DNA from: Spirochaetales bacterium | GTDB lineage: Bacteria; Spirochaetota; Spirochaetia; Treponematales; Treponemataceae | NCBI GenBank assembly: GCA_029098225.1 | Contig: JAQXNX010000025.1 | Span: forward strand, 1 to 64,000 | Reading direction: 5' to 3' | DNA: 64,000 nt | Shown: piece after piece, positions 7,643 through 15,959 of the stretch | How positions within the stretch are numbered: the stretch's first letter is position 1 | How the letters are laid out: the number at the start of each line of letters is the position of its first letter | Translations under genes and position numbers: made by a program | Notes under the pieces: model-generated | What the model saw: the letters and a program-made list of their open reading frames with translations, nothing else | What the model was told of the DNA's origin: nothing | Databases searched by the model: none

Positions 7643-8650
7643 CTAATCCAATGCGTGACCTGCTGAACCGAATACGTTCTTGTTCTTGTCTGCATACATC
7701 TTTACGAGTTCTGCACGTGCATCTGTGAGGTACTGACGTGGGTCGAAGTCCTCTGGATGCTCAACAAGGTGCTTACGGATAGCAGCTGTCATAGCAAGAC
7801 GTCCGTCTGAGTCTACGTTGATTTTGCAAACTGCAGACTTAGCAGCCTTGCGGAGCTGTTCTTCCGGAATACCTACAGAATTAGGAATCTTTCCGCCGTA
7901 TTTTTCGATTTCTGCAACGTAAATCTGTGGAACTGAAGAAGATCCGTGGAGTACGATTGGGAAACCTGGGAGTTTCTTTTCGATTTCTGCAAGTACATCG
8001 AATGCCAGTGGAGGTGGAACGAGAGTACCATCTTCGCGGCGTGTACACTGCTCTGGAGTGAACTTACAACGTCCGTGTGAAGTTCCGATAGAAATTGCGA
8101 GAGAGTCACAACCAGTCTTTGATGTGAAGTCGATTACTTCTTCTGGTTTTGTGTACTTAGATTCTTCAGCAGAAACATCCTCTTCTACACCGCCGAGAAC
8201 TCCAAGTTCTGCTTCTACAGTTACGTCGAACTGGTGAGCATACTCTACAACCTTCTTTGTGAGGGCTACGTTCTCGTCATAAGGAAGTGAAGAACCGTCG
8301 ATCATTACAGATGAGAATCCGTTGTCGATACAATCCTTAGCTACTTCGAAGTTTGGACCGTGGTCAAGGTGAAGAGCGATAGGAATATCACATCCGAGTT
8401 CGTGAGCATATTCAACAGCACCACGAGCCATGTTGCGGAGGATATTTGCGTTTGCGTAAGCGCGTGCTCCCTTTGAAACCTGGAGAATAACAGGAGATTT
8501 TGTCTCAACACAAGCCATGATGATAGCCTGCATCTGTTCCATATTATTGAAGTTATATGCCGGGATGGCATATCCGCCTTTCATAGCCTTTGCAAACATA
8601 TCACGTGTGTTTACGAGGCCGAGATCTTTGTAACTAATAATGTTAGCCAT
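7643..8650 (-). CDS. fba: class II fructose-1,6-bisphosphate aldolase
   Basis: Zinc-dependent glycolytic and gluconeogenic aldol cleavage of fructose bisphosphate. Landmarks include GYAIPAYNFNN, the metal-site HLDHGPNFE, EAELGVLGG, the LAISIGTSHG stretch and VLHGSSSVP; the length of 335 aa is typical. The ATG at 8650 is chosen over one at 8659 because AAAGGA is then properly spaced; from 8659 it would touch the start codon. Codons favour C/G-ending forms, as in highly expressed genes. Its stop abuts a dispersed repeat. Confidence 0.95.
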   Translation of the reverse strand: MANIISYKDLGLVNTRDMFAKAMKGGYAIPAYNFNNMEQMQAIIMACVETKSPVILQVSKGARAYANANILRNMARGAVEYAHELGCDIPIALHLDHGPNFEVAKDCIDNGFSSVMIDGSSLPYDENVALTKKVVEYAHQFDVTVEAELGVLGGVEEDVSAEESKYTKPEEVIDFTSKTGCDSLAISIGTSHGRCKFTPEQCTRREDGTLVPPPLAFDVLAEIEKKLPGFPIVLHGSSSVPQIYVAEIEKYGGKIPNSVGIPEEQLRKAAKSAVCKINVDSDGRLAMTAAIRKHLVEHPEDFDPRQYLTDARAELVKMYADKNKNVFGSAGHALD

Positions 8651-8700
8651 AATTAACATCCTTTTTTCAGACGACCATCGCCTGAGATTTCTTTGTAAAT

Positions 8701-8729
8701 AATATAGAATAAAAAAGTTTTTTATTCAA
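8701..8729 (-). promoter_or_regulatory. sigma70 promoter of the aldolase gene
   Basis: Minus strand TTGAAT (8729-8724), 17-base spacer, TATATT (8706-8701), giving a leader of about 45 bases with a good Shine-Dalgarno. Confidence 0.6.
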
Positions 8730-8818
8730 TAAGAAATCTACTTCAACGGAGAGTGGTAAGATGTATTTATGTATTTGTTGATTTTCTCAAAACTATATAA
8801 AAACCTGCTAAAATCCGT

Positions 8819-8847
8819 TTGACAAAGAATAATATAGGAAATATAAT
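8819..8847 (+). promoter_or_regulatory. consensus sigma70 promoter of the flaA pair
   Basis: TTGACA (8819-8824) and TATAAT (8842-8847) with a 17-base spacer: a perfect consensus. It would give a leader of about 78 bases before the first flaA gene. Confidence 0.8.
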
Positions 8848-8856
8848 TGAAAGAGT

Positions 8857-8883
8857 TATAAATTTGAATGATTATGCCGATAT
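8857..8883 (+). promoter_or_regulatory. possible sigma28-type promoter of flaA
   Basis: TATA (8857-8860), 15 bases, GCCGATAT (8876-8883), one mismatch in each half from TAAA-N15-GCCGATAA. It lies downstream of the consensus sigma70 promoter. Confidence 0.4.
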
Positions 8884-8932
8884 AATAATGTAATAATCTT
8901 TATATTGGGATAGTAAGATTAAGGAGTTTTGC

Positions 8933-9685
8933 ATGAAAAGGGGACTTAAAGTCTTTATTAGTCTTGCATGCTTTACTTTGATCGCTTTGCCGGTTTTCAG
9001 CCAGCCAAGTTCAAAGAGCATAGAGACATTCGTTTTGGAAGATTTTGATTCTGTTAACGGACAGAATTATTTGTATAACGGAGAGGCTTACAGTTGGGAT
9101 TGGACTGTAAATGCGAGCCGTTTTATTGCAGAAGGATTTCCTAAGTATAATTATTTTGATGGAGTTCCTAATTCTTTGAAGCAGCTCCTTAAAGGTACTG
9201 ATAAGGAATTAAAAGTATTAGGTGTACAGACAGCATTTAATCGTAAAGGAGACAACTGGTTTGAAGTTTACCCGACTGCAGATGGAAAACCTTTTGAAGT
9301 TCCTTTCGTAGGAGATGTTTCTCAGATAGATTTCTGGGTATGGGGTGCTAATTATAACTATCACCTTGAAATCATGTTAAGAGATGCTCTTGGTAGAGTT
9401 CATGTACTTTACGCTACTAATCTTGCATTCAATGGCTGGAGAAATGTTGTTGTAAATATTCCTGGATGGTTGCAGCAGCATTCTCACTTGCGTTCAGGTC
9501 CAGAAAATATGACATTTGTTGGATTTAGAATTCGTTCTGATGCAGAAGAATATGTAGATAACTTTGCAATCTTCTTTGATCAGATTAAATATACATCAAA
9601 TTCACTTTCTTTCATCTTCGATGGATATGAATTAAAAGACGTTGATTTTGGTGATTCTTCATCTGAATCGGAGGTTAAAGAATAA
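8933..9685 (+). CDS. flaA: flagellar filament outer layer (sheath) protein FlaA
   Basis: Spirochete-specific sheath protein of the periplasmic flagellar filament. A signal peptide (about residues 1-23, ending VFSQ) is followed by a FlaA domain with ETFVLEDFDS, LGVQTAFNRKGDNWFEV, IDFWVWGANYNYHLEI, NGWRNVVVNIP and FVGFRIRSDAEE. Length 250 aa. AAGGAG precedes the ATG. The stop overlaps the next ATG by one base, so the two FlaA proteins are made from one message, as with the FlaA pair of T. pallidum that I recall at TP0663-TP0664. Confidence 0.9.
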   Translation: MKRGLKVFISLACFTLIALPVFSQPSSKSIETFVLEDFDSVNGQNYLYNGEAYSWDWTVNASRFIAEGFPKYNYFDGVPNSLKQLLKGTDKELKVLGVQTAFNRKGDNWFEVYPTADGKPFEVPFVGDVSQIDFWVWGANYNYHLEIMLRDALGRVHVLYATNLAFNGWRNVVVNIPGWLQQHSHLRSGPENMTFVGFRIRSDAEEYVDNFAIFFDQIKYTSNSLSFIFDGYELKDVDFGDSSSESEVKE

Positions 9686-10407
9686 TGAAAAAAGTTCTTG
9701 CTCTTTGTATTATTACTTTGTTTGCAGCAGGTTTTGTTGCTGCACAGAATTCAAGCCTTCAGGAACCTAATCCTGAAAACGTAGGTGCAGATTCTGCAAT
9801 GGCTGCTCTTCGCGAAGTTTCAATTGATAAATTTGAACGTGAAGGTTCATGGAATGTTCATATTTCTGCAGACGATGGAATTATTTCTGGACGTCTTTTT
9901 GAAGGAAATCCTGCAATGAAGGAACCTTTGGCAGAAGATGAAGGTAAAGAAGATGAAGATACACAGGTTCTCGGTGTAAAGGTTGAATTCTTCCGCCGCG
10001 GAAAGAACTCATTTACAATTAAGTCTGCTCGCCCAATTGCTATTGAAGGAACAACAAAAACTGTTTCTGTATGGGTTTGTGGACGAAATCAGGATCATGA
10101 ATTGTATCTGCTTGTTCAGGATTATTTTGGTTCAAGCTTTGAGCTTTACATGGGAAGCCTTGGATTTTCTGGATGGAAAAAGCTTACTTGTGTAATTCCT
10201 CCTAGTCCAGATGGAGAACATGGAATTGTTCAGAGTAGTGCATACTATGGTGATAAACCAGGTCTTAAAGTTGTAGGATTCAGAGTAGATTGTAACCCAA
10301 TGCAGGCTCGCGGTTCATATTATATGTACTTCGATGATTTGAGAGCTGTTACAGACCTCTACGATATGGAAAATCACGACGAAGACGATATGGCTGATAA
10401 CTGGTAG
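9685..10407 (+). CDS. second FlaA-family flagellar sheath protein
   Basis: A 240-residue paralog of the preceding protein, with its own signal peptide (MKKVLALCII...GFVAAQ) and the same pattern: VLGVKVEFFRRGKNSF, VSVWVCGRNQDHELYL, FSGWKKLTCVIPP, VVGFRVDCNP and YMYFDDLR. It carries a more acidic tail (ENHDEDD). Coupled to the upstream gene by ATG overlapping the TAA. A terminator 28 bases downstream closes the operon. Confidence 0.87.
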   Translation: MKKVLALCIITLFAAGFVAAQNSSLQEPNPENVGADSAMAALREVSIDKFEREGSWNVHISADDGIISGRLFEGNPAMKEPLAEDEGKEDEDTQVLGVKVEFFRRGKNSFTIKSARPIAIEGTTKTVSVWVCGRNQDHELYLLVQDYFGSSFELYMGSLGFSGWKKLTCVIPPSPDGEHGIVQSSAYYGDKPGLKVVGFRVDCNPMQARGSYYMYFDDLRAVTDLYDMENHDEDDMADNW

Positions 10408-10434
10408 TCTTGTAGCTAAAAGTTTCAGATTGAT

Positions 10435-10468
10435 AAAAGGCCGCTTTTGAAAAGTGGTCTTTTTTTTT
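10435..10468 (+). terminator. rho-independent terminator of the flaA operon
   Basis: AAAGGCCGCTTTT pairs with AAAAGTGGTCTTT (G-U tolerated) around GA and runs into nine or more T residues. Confidence 0.85.
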
Positions 10469-10561
10469 GTTTTTTTTTGCGAAACAAAATAAATTAGAAA
10501 ATTAAAAAAAATATTGTTTATGTTTTTTTATAGGCTTGAAAATGTTCTGATATGCAGCTTT

Positions 10562-11284
10562 TTAATTAACACAATAATATTTTGTCCTGCCTTTTTTTTG
10601 TGTTTCTTTAATAACTTCCATTCTTAGTAAAACCCATAAAATTAAATTTCCAGAATAAGCCAGTCTTTTTGGAATGTTTGAATCTTTAATTAAAAGATTG
10701 TTTATGTCTTTTGCACAAAATTCCTGAGCAAGTCCGCAGGGTAATAAATTTATATAATCTTTTTTGCAGGTAAATTTTATTACTGAATTTATTGAATCTA
10801 GTTTTTTATCTGTTTTTATCCAGTCTCTTTTATAGCGTCTTGATTTTTGCAGAGTCTGTACTTTTTCGCCTTTTTTTTCTCTTGTTTCAATAATGTTTAT
10901 TTCTGGAATTTCCAGAATAAAATTTTTATTCAGTAAAACAGGAAATATTCCGGTAAGCTCGCGAAACAAATCATATATGTGGCCTTTTTTGGGGCTTTTT
11001 TTACTAGAGATGCATTTATTTTCTGAATTATAAGTTTTGATAGTTTTTGTAATTACTACAGGATGAACAACAGTAACTTTGTGTCCTTTTTCCAGGGCGT
11101 CATCTATTTTTGGTAAAAGCTGGCGTAAATTTTTTGTCTGAATTTCTATTACGCTATTGTCTTTTGTCAGAATGTCGTATACATGGCCTTCGCAAGAAAC
11201 TTCTGTTTTACCATTATATTTGAGGCAATAGAGATTTTTTAATTCTTTGTGCAAAGAGCTTTCGTTTATTGTAGAAAATTCCAT
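10562..11284 (-). CDS. conserved-looking hypothetical protein, possible nuclease-like fold
   Basis: A 240-residue basic protein I cannot place in a named family. The N-terminal part contains VYDILTKDNSVIEIQTKNL (near residues 36-54), which resembles the D...ExQ/K core of PD-(D/E)xK-type enzymes, then IDDALEKGHKVTVVHP. The last 40 residues look like a small winged-helix segment (ILWVLLRMEVIKETQKKGRTKYYCV). Lysine-rich and Cys-containing, with no signal peptide. It diverges from mraZ; a gene of unknown function sits at this place in T. pallidum too, by my memory. An AGGA site precedes the ATG. Function is unassigned. Confidence 0.75.
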   Translation of the reverse strand: MEFSTINESSLHKELKNLYCLKYNGKTEVSCEGHVYDILTKDNSVIEIQTKNLRQLLPKIDDALEKGHKVTVVHPVVITKTIKTYNSENKCISSKKSPKKGHIYDLFRELTGIFPVLLNKNFILEIPEINIIETREKKGEKVQTLQKSRRYKRDWIKTDKKLDSINSVIKFTCKKDYINLLPCGLAQEFCAKDINNLLIKDSNIPKRLAYSGNLILWVLLRMEVIKETQKKGRTKYYCVN

Positions 11285-11448
11285 CCAGTTTCCTGAGTTT
11301 TTTTATTTAAGTTTTCTTTGTGTTTTTTAAGCTGTATTTTATGTATAGTAGTATTTTTAAAAACTACTCGTAGAAAAAATAGTATTAATTTATGTACCCC
11401 CATGCAGCTTTTTTTTGCAATTTTTTTAATTATCTGCAAAAAAAGTCT

Positions 11449-11476
11449 TTGACATTAGCAAATTTTGATATAAAAT
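11449..11476 (+). promoter_or_regulatory. sigma70 promoter of the mraZ/division cluster
   Basis: TTGACA (11449-11454), 16 bases, TAAAAT (11471-11476). The first MraZ repeat begins at the last base of the -10 box. Confidence 0.7.
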
Positions 11477-11521
11477 GGTGAATAAGTGGGAAATAGTGGT
11501 AAAAAGTGGTAATAAGTGGGT
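11476..11521 (+). promoter_or_regulatory. MraZ operator of five TGGKN repeats
   Basis: TGG triplets start at 11476, 11487, 11497, 11507 and 11517 (TGGTG, TGGGA, TGGTA, TGGTA, TGGGT), 10-11 bases apart and joined by AT-rich spacers. MraZ of other bacteria binds direct TGGGN repeats with 10-base periodicity upstream of its own gene. Here the array fills the space from the -10 box to the start codon, so bound MraZ would block initiation. Confidence 0.8.
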
Positions 11522-11965
11522 ATGAATCTGTTTACTGGTGAATACAATAATACAATTGATGAGAAAGGTCGCGTTTCGTTTCCGACAAAATTGCGTTCTG
11601 TCATGGATCAAAATGTACTTATTGTCACCAAGGGTTTAGATCGCTGCTTATGGCTTTTTACTGCTAACGAGTGGGAAACTTTTCAGAGTAAGCTTATGAA
11701 TAATGCTTCTATGATGAAAAGTAAAAGTTTAAGTGTTGTAAGACATTTTATAGCTCCTGCTCAGTCTGTTGAGTTTGATAAGACCGGCAGATTGTCTATT
11801 CCGCAGAGTCTGCGTGAGTATGCAAATCTTTCTAAGGAATGTACTGTGCTTGGTATTGCACGTTATATGGAACTTTGGGATATGCAGACTTATAAAGATT
11901 ATCTTGCTGCTTCTGATGATATTTTCCATGAAGCAGCTGAAGAATTTAACGATATAAATTTTTAA
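11522..11965 (+). CDS. mraZ: transcriptional regulator MraZ
   Basis: Ring-forming AbrB-fold DNA-binding protein that represses the division and cell wall cluster it heads. Two SpoVT/AbrB-like repeats are visible: FTGEYNNTIDEKGRVSFPTKLR near residues 3-25 and QSVEFDKTGRLSIPQSLREYA near 80-100, each with the DxxGR signature. The ATG at 11522 is preferred over a GTG at 11516, which lies within the last operator repeat. Length 147 aa. No clear Shine-Dalgarno; the operator takes its place. First gene of the division cluster, 36 bases before rsmH. Confidence 0.93.
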   Translation: MNLFTGEYNNTIDEKGRVSFPTKLRSVMDQNVLIVTKGLDRCLWLFTANEWETFQSKLMNNASMMKSKSLSVVRHFIAPAQSVEFDKTGRLSIPQSLREYANLSKECTVLGIARYMELWDMQTYKDYLAASDDIFHEAAEEFNDINF

Positions 11966-12001
11966 ATTGATTTTATATTTTAAAATGGGTGGGATTTTAA
12001 A

Positions 12002-12979
12002 GTGGAAGTCGTACACACGCCAGTGTTGTTAAATGAATGTCTTAGTTTTCTTTCTCCAGAAGGTGAGGAGTATGAAAATCATTGTCTGATGATTGACTCA
12101 ACTATGGGCGAAGGCGGTCATTCATATAATTTTCTAAAAAAATATCCTTCCATAAATTTAGTTGGCCTTGATGCTGACAGTATGATTCAGCAAAGAGCAA
12201 AAGAACGATTAAGTGAATTTTCTTCACGTGTAAAATTTTATAATATCTGGTCTAAAGATTTTTATTCAAATTATCCTCAGGAGTTGGAAAAGCCTTCATT
12301 AATTTTATTTGATCTTGGAATTTCTGTTTTTCATTATGAAAAATCAGGAAGAGGATTTTCTTTTAGAAATGATGAACCTTTAGATATGCGTTTATCTTCT
12401 TCTGGAACAAGTGCAGCAGATCTTGTTAATGATTTGAATGAAAAAGAGCTTGCTGATTTAATTTATTTGTATGGCGAAGAAAAATTCAGCCGCAGAATTG
12501 CTGCAGCTATTGTAGAAAAACGCAATGGAGGACGAATTGAATCTTCTTCAAATCTTGCTCAGATAATCTGGGATTGCGTTCCTTCAAATTACAGATATGG
12601 AAATATTCATCCTGCTACAAGAACTTTTCAGGCTTTAAGAATTGCAGTTAACGGCGAATTAAAAAATCTTCCTCTTATGCTTCATAATGCTTTTAAATGC
12701 CTTGTACCAGGTGGAAAAATGGGTGTAATTACCTTTCATTCTCTTGAAGATAGAATTGTAAAAAATTATTTCAGAAATCTTGGAAAGAAATGTGTGTGTC
12801 CACCAGAGGTAGCCGTTTGCCGTTGTGGTGGTAAGCAGTGCGCAGAAATTCTTACAAGAAAGCCTGTTGTTCCCACAAAACAGGAAATTGAATCTAATTC
12901 ACCATCACGCAGTGCTAAGCTTCGTGTTGTAAGAAAAATAGCTGAACCTACAGAATATCATCTGGAAGGAGTAGAGTAA
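12002..12979 (+). CDS. rsmH: 16S rRNA (cytosine-1402-N4)-methyltransferase RsmH
   Basis: SAM-dependent methylation of C1402 in the ribosomal decoding site (formerly MraW). Signature elements: HTPVLLNECL at the N-terminus, DSTMGEGGHS SAM-binding loop, FDLGISVFHYE, RGFSFRNDEPLDMRL, ATRTFQALRIAVNGEL, and GVITFHSLEDRIVKNYF. It also contains a Cys cluster (CVCPPEVAVCRCGGKQC) typical of the family's C-terminal part. Length 325 aa. GTG start at 12002, confirmed by the HTPVLL motif immediately after. Six bases separate it from ftsL. Confidence 0.96.
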   Translation: MEVVHTPVLLNECLSFLSPEGEEYENHCLMIDSTMGEGGHSYNFLKKYPSINLVGLDADSMIQQRAKERLSEFSSRVKFYNIWSKDFYSNYPQELEKPSLILFDLGISVFHYEKSGRGFSFRNDEPLDMRLSSSGTSAADLVNDLNEKELADLIYLYGEEKFSRRIAAAIVEKRNGGRIESSSNLAQIIWDCVPSNYRYGNIHPATRTFQALRIAVNGELKNLPLMLHNAFKCLVPGGKMGVITFHSLEDRIVKNYFRNLGKKCVCPPEVAVCRCGGKQCAEILTRKPVVPTKQEIESNSPSRSAKLRVVRKIAEPTEYHLEGVE

Positions 12980-12984
12980 AAATT

Positions 12985-13287
12985 ATGAAAAAGAATTTTA
13001 AAGACTTTATGTATAAAATTTTTCTTACTCTTCTTGCAATTGCAATTCCTGCTTTACTTTGTCTTTATGCTGTTGAAGCTAAAAAATATACAACCTTAAA
13101 AAAAGAAGTTTCAGATCTTGAAGCAAAACAGGAAAAACTTGTTGAAGAAAATAAAAAGCTTGTAAGTGATATTGCAGTTCTTTCAAGTGCCGACAGAATA
13201 GAAAAAATAGCAGTTGAAGAGCTTGGAATGCATAAGGCTGAAACTGAAGATATTGTCAGAGTTGAAATGACGGGAGAGAAAAAGTGA
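12985..13287 (+). CDS. ftsL: cell division protein FtsL-like
   Basis: Small bitopic division protein of 100 aa: a short basic cytoplasmic tail, one membrane helix at about residues 12-32, then a heptad-rich coiled coil (about 38-65) and a conserved-looking DRIEKIAVEELGMHKA stretch, characteristic of FtsL/DivIC. Family members differ greatly in sequence, so the call rests on architecture and on its place between rsmH and murF. The 3' end overlaps murF by four bases (GTGA). Confidence 0.85.
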   Translation: MKKNFKDFMYKIFLTLLAIAIPALLCLYAVEAKKYTTLKKEVSDLEAKQEKLVEENKKLVSDIAVLSSADRIEKIAVEELGMHKAETEDIVRVEMTGEKK

Positions 13288-14756
13288 TTCAAAGCTTATT
13301 GAATTCAGAAGAGCTTTTGCGCGCTGTAAAAGGTTCAAAAATAGAAAAATCTCCTGCTGAATGCTTTTTTACAGATGTACAGACAGACAGTAGAAATATT
13401 GCAGAAAAGGGACAGAAAAATGGACCTTGTATGTTTGTTCCTCTTGTTGGAGAGAATCAGGATGGACATAAATATATTCCTTCAGTTCTTGACGGAAAAA
13501 AGAATGTCGGCGTAATTCTTTTAAATGAATCTGAATATAATTCAAAGCCAGAGTTTTATAATGAACTTGCAGAAAATAATCCTACTGTATTTTTTGTAAA
13601 GGTTTTAAATACTCTTCATGCTCTTCAGAATGCTGCAGAAGCTTATGCACAGAAAAAATGTGCAGATATGATAAAAATCAGTATTACAGGTTCCAGCGGA
13701 AAAACAACTACAAAAGAGATGATGGTAGCGGTTTGTAAAAGTTATTATGGTGAAGAATCAGTCGCTTATACAAAAGGAAACTTTAATTCCGAAACAGGTT
13801 TGCCTCTTTCAGTTTTTCAAATTCGTGGAGATGAAAAAGTCTGCATATTAGAAATGGGAATGAATCGTGTAAATGAAATTGGAGAAATTTCAAAAGTCTT
13901 CAAATCAAAATACGGAATTATTACAAATATCGGAACTGCTCATATTGGAATTTTGGGAAGCCAGGAAAATATTGCAAGAGAAAAAAGAAAGTCTTTTGAT
14001 TATATTCCTCAAGATGGAGCAGTTTTTGTAAATGCATCAGATCCTTTTGCAGATTTTTGTACAGAAAATGTAATAGGAAAAATTATTAAATTTGGAAAAG
14101 CTGTTCCAGCTTCTGAATGTGGCGTTCAGTTTTTGGAAGATAAAGGTTTATTCGGAACAGATTTTTTAGTAGATGGAATTAAGGTAAATCTTGCACTTTC
14201 TGGAGAATATAATTATTTAAATGCTCTTTCAGTAATTGCATGCGCTAAAGAAATAGGAATTCCGGCACAAAAAATTAAAGAAGGTTTAGAAAGCATGCGC
14301 GCAATTCCAGGAAGAATGGAAATATGTAAGCTTGCTTTAAAAAGCGGTAAAACCATAATCGGATTAAAAGATTGTTACAACGCAAATCTTGATTCAATGC
14401 AAAAAGTTTTAGAGTTCTGCAGGGGATTAAAGAATATTGGAAAGAAGATTTTTATTCTTGCAGATATGAAAGAACTTGGAAACGAAAGTCTGGAATCTCA
14501 TAAAAAAATCGGAAAGCTGGTAAAAGAGATTAAACCTGATTATGCTTTTTTTGTTGGAGAAGAAATGAAGGCTGCTTATGAGATCTGCAATGGAAAAAAT
14601 ATTGTATATTACGAAACAAATAGCGAAGAATATTTCAAAAAAATCTCAGAAAAGATAATCAGTGTTGCAGAAGAAAATGATCTTGTTTTGCTTAAAGGTT
14701 CTCATAGTATGCATCTTGAAAATATTATTCCTCTTTTGAGTCGGGAGGGTGTATGA
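13284..14756 (+). CDS. murF: UDP-N-acetylmuramoyl-tripeptide--D-alanyl-D-alanine ligase MurF
   Basis: ATP-dependent addition of D-Ala-D-Ala to the UDP-MurNAc tripeptide, the last cytoplasmic amino acid ligation of peptidoglycan synthesis. Mur ligase motifs: ITGSSGKTTTKEMM P-loop (about 134-147), KGNFNSETGLPLS, LEMGMNR, TNIGTAHIGILGS and the C-terminal DCYNANLDSM and LADMKELG. Length 490 aa. GTG start in a GTGA overlap with ftsL. No separate murE or mraY is in this cluster, which is a reduced version of the usual dcw set. Confidence 0.95.
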   Translation: MIQSLLNSEELLRAVKGSKIEKSPAECFFTDVQTDSRNIAEKGQKNGPCMFVPLVGENQDGHKYIPSVLDGKKNVGVILLNESEYNSKPEFYNELAENNPTVFFVKVLNTLHALQNAAEAYAQKKCADMIKISITGSSGKTTTKEMMVAVCKSYYGEESVAYTKGNFNSETGLPLSVFQIRGDEKVCILEMGMNRVNEIGEISKVFKSKYGIITNIGTAHIGILGSQENIAREKRKSFDYIPQDGAVFVNASDPFADFCTENVIGKIIKFGKAVPASECGVQFLEDKGLFGTDFLVDGIKVNLALSGEYNYLNALSVIACAKEIGIPAQKIKEGLESMRAIPGRMEICKLALKSGKTIIGLKDCYNANLDSMQKVLEFCRGLKNIGKKIFILADMKELGNESLESHKKIGKLVKEIKPDYAFFVGEEMKAAYEICNGKNIVYYETNSEEYFKKISEKIISVAEENDLVLLKGSHSMHLENIIPLLSREGV

Positions 14757-15940
14757 GCGGTTTTACATTCTACGCAGCAAAGCCTATAGAAAATTATCAT
14801 AAAATAGACACCTGGCTTTTAATTTCCATGGTGCTTTTATGGGGATTTGGAATTTTTACATTATTTGTAAGTACACAGAATTTTGGAACAAAAATGTTTA
14901 ATGATCCTCTTGTTTTTGTAAAAAGACAATTAATTTGTTCTGCTGTAGGATTTGCAGCTTTTATTTTCCTTCTTGTCTGCAATATAAAATTTATAAGAGA
15001 TATGATGCCGGTTATTTTAATCGGTACAATTGTTCTTTGTCTTTTAACATTTATACCTGCTTTTTCAATAGAAAAAAATGGTGCCAGAAGATGGTTAAAG
15101 CTTCCTGCAGGTTTTAATCTTCAGCCTTCGGAAATTGTAAAATTCTCTATGGTTTTATTCATGGCAAATTTCTTTGATAAACAGGAAAAACTTGAAAATC
15201 CGGAAGAAAAAAATGTTCTTCCTTGTGTAATTGTTTTTGTAATTCTTTGTCTTCTTGTTTTTTTACAAAAAGACTTGTCTACAGGAATTTTTATAATGCT
15301 TATAGGCCTTTCTATGTTCTTTGTTTCGGGTAGTAAAATGAAGTGGCTTATTCCATTTTTTATTATAGCAATTCCGGCTTTATTCCTTATGATTTCTATG
15401 AATCAGTTCAGATTACAGCGTGTCTTGGGCTGGATTAGACCGGATGAATATGCAACTACGGTAAGTTATCAGAGCCTGGCTGCAAAAAGAGCAATTAGTG
15501 CAGGTGGCTTGTGGGGAAACGGAATTGGAATAGGTTTGTACAGAATTAACAGTATTCCTGAAATTCAGTCGGATTATATTTTTGCTGGCTGGGCAGAAGC
15601 TATGGGATTTATAGGAGTTTTGGGATACTTCCTTTTGCTTGTTTTCTTTGCCTGGCGTGGTTACAGAACAGCGTTTATCTGTCCGGATAGATTTACTTCT
15701 TATGCAACCTTTGGCTGTGTTTCGTTAATTGTTTTGCAGTCATTAATTAACACACTGGTAGTGAGCGGTTTATTGCCATCTACTGGTATAACTTTGCCAT
15801 TTTTTTCGTTAGGCGGTTCATCAATTATGATTACTCTTGCAATGTGTGGCTTTATTCTAAATGCTTCAAGATGTGAGAAAATTGAAGAAAAAAATGACGA
15901 TAATAATATTATAGATCTGGAGAATTTAACTTATTTATAA
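14753..15940 (+). CDS. ftsW: peptidoglycan glycosyltransferase FtsW (SEDS family)
   Basis: Multi-pass membrane glycosyltransferase that polymerises lipid II at the septum. About ten hydrophobic segments, with family hallmarks NGARRWLKLP, LQPSEIVKFSMVLFMA, FLQKDLSTG, QSLAAKRAISAGGLWGNGIG, SDYIFAGWAEAMGFIG and the C-terminal LPFFSLGGSSIM. The motif LQKDLSTG carries the catalytically required Asp region of SEDS enzymes. Length 395 aa. ATGA overlap with murF shows translational coupling. Confidence 0.94.
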   Translation: MSGFTFYAAKPIENYHKIDTWLLISMVLLWGFGIFTLFVSTQNFGTKMFNDPLVFVKRQLICSAVGFAAFIFLLVCNIKFIRDMMPVILIGTIVLCLLTFIPAFSIEKNGARRWLKLPAGFNLQPSEIVKFSMVLFMANFFDKQEKLENPEEKNVLPCVIVFVILCLLVFLQKDLSTGIFIMLIGLSMFFVSGSKMKWLIPFFIIAIPALFLMISMNQFRLQRVLGWIRPDEYATTVSYQSLAAKRAISAGGLWGNGIGIGLYRINSIPEIQSDYIFAGWAEAMGFIGVLGYFLLLVFFAWRGYRTAFICPDRFTSYATFGCVSLIVLQSLINTLVVSGLLPSTGITLPFFSLGGSSIMITLAMCGFILNASRCEKIEEKNDDNNIIDLENLTYL

Positions 15941-15959
15941 AATAAGGTGGAAAAATAAA

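Noticed and set aside
11347-11368. AGTAGT...ACTACT hairpin upstream of mraZ as a regulatory site
   Set aside because: Short, AT-rich and with a bulge; it is compatible with chance in this base composition.
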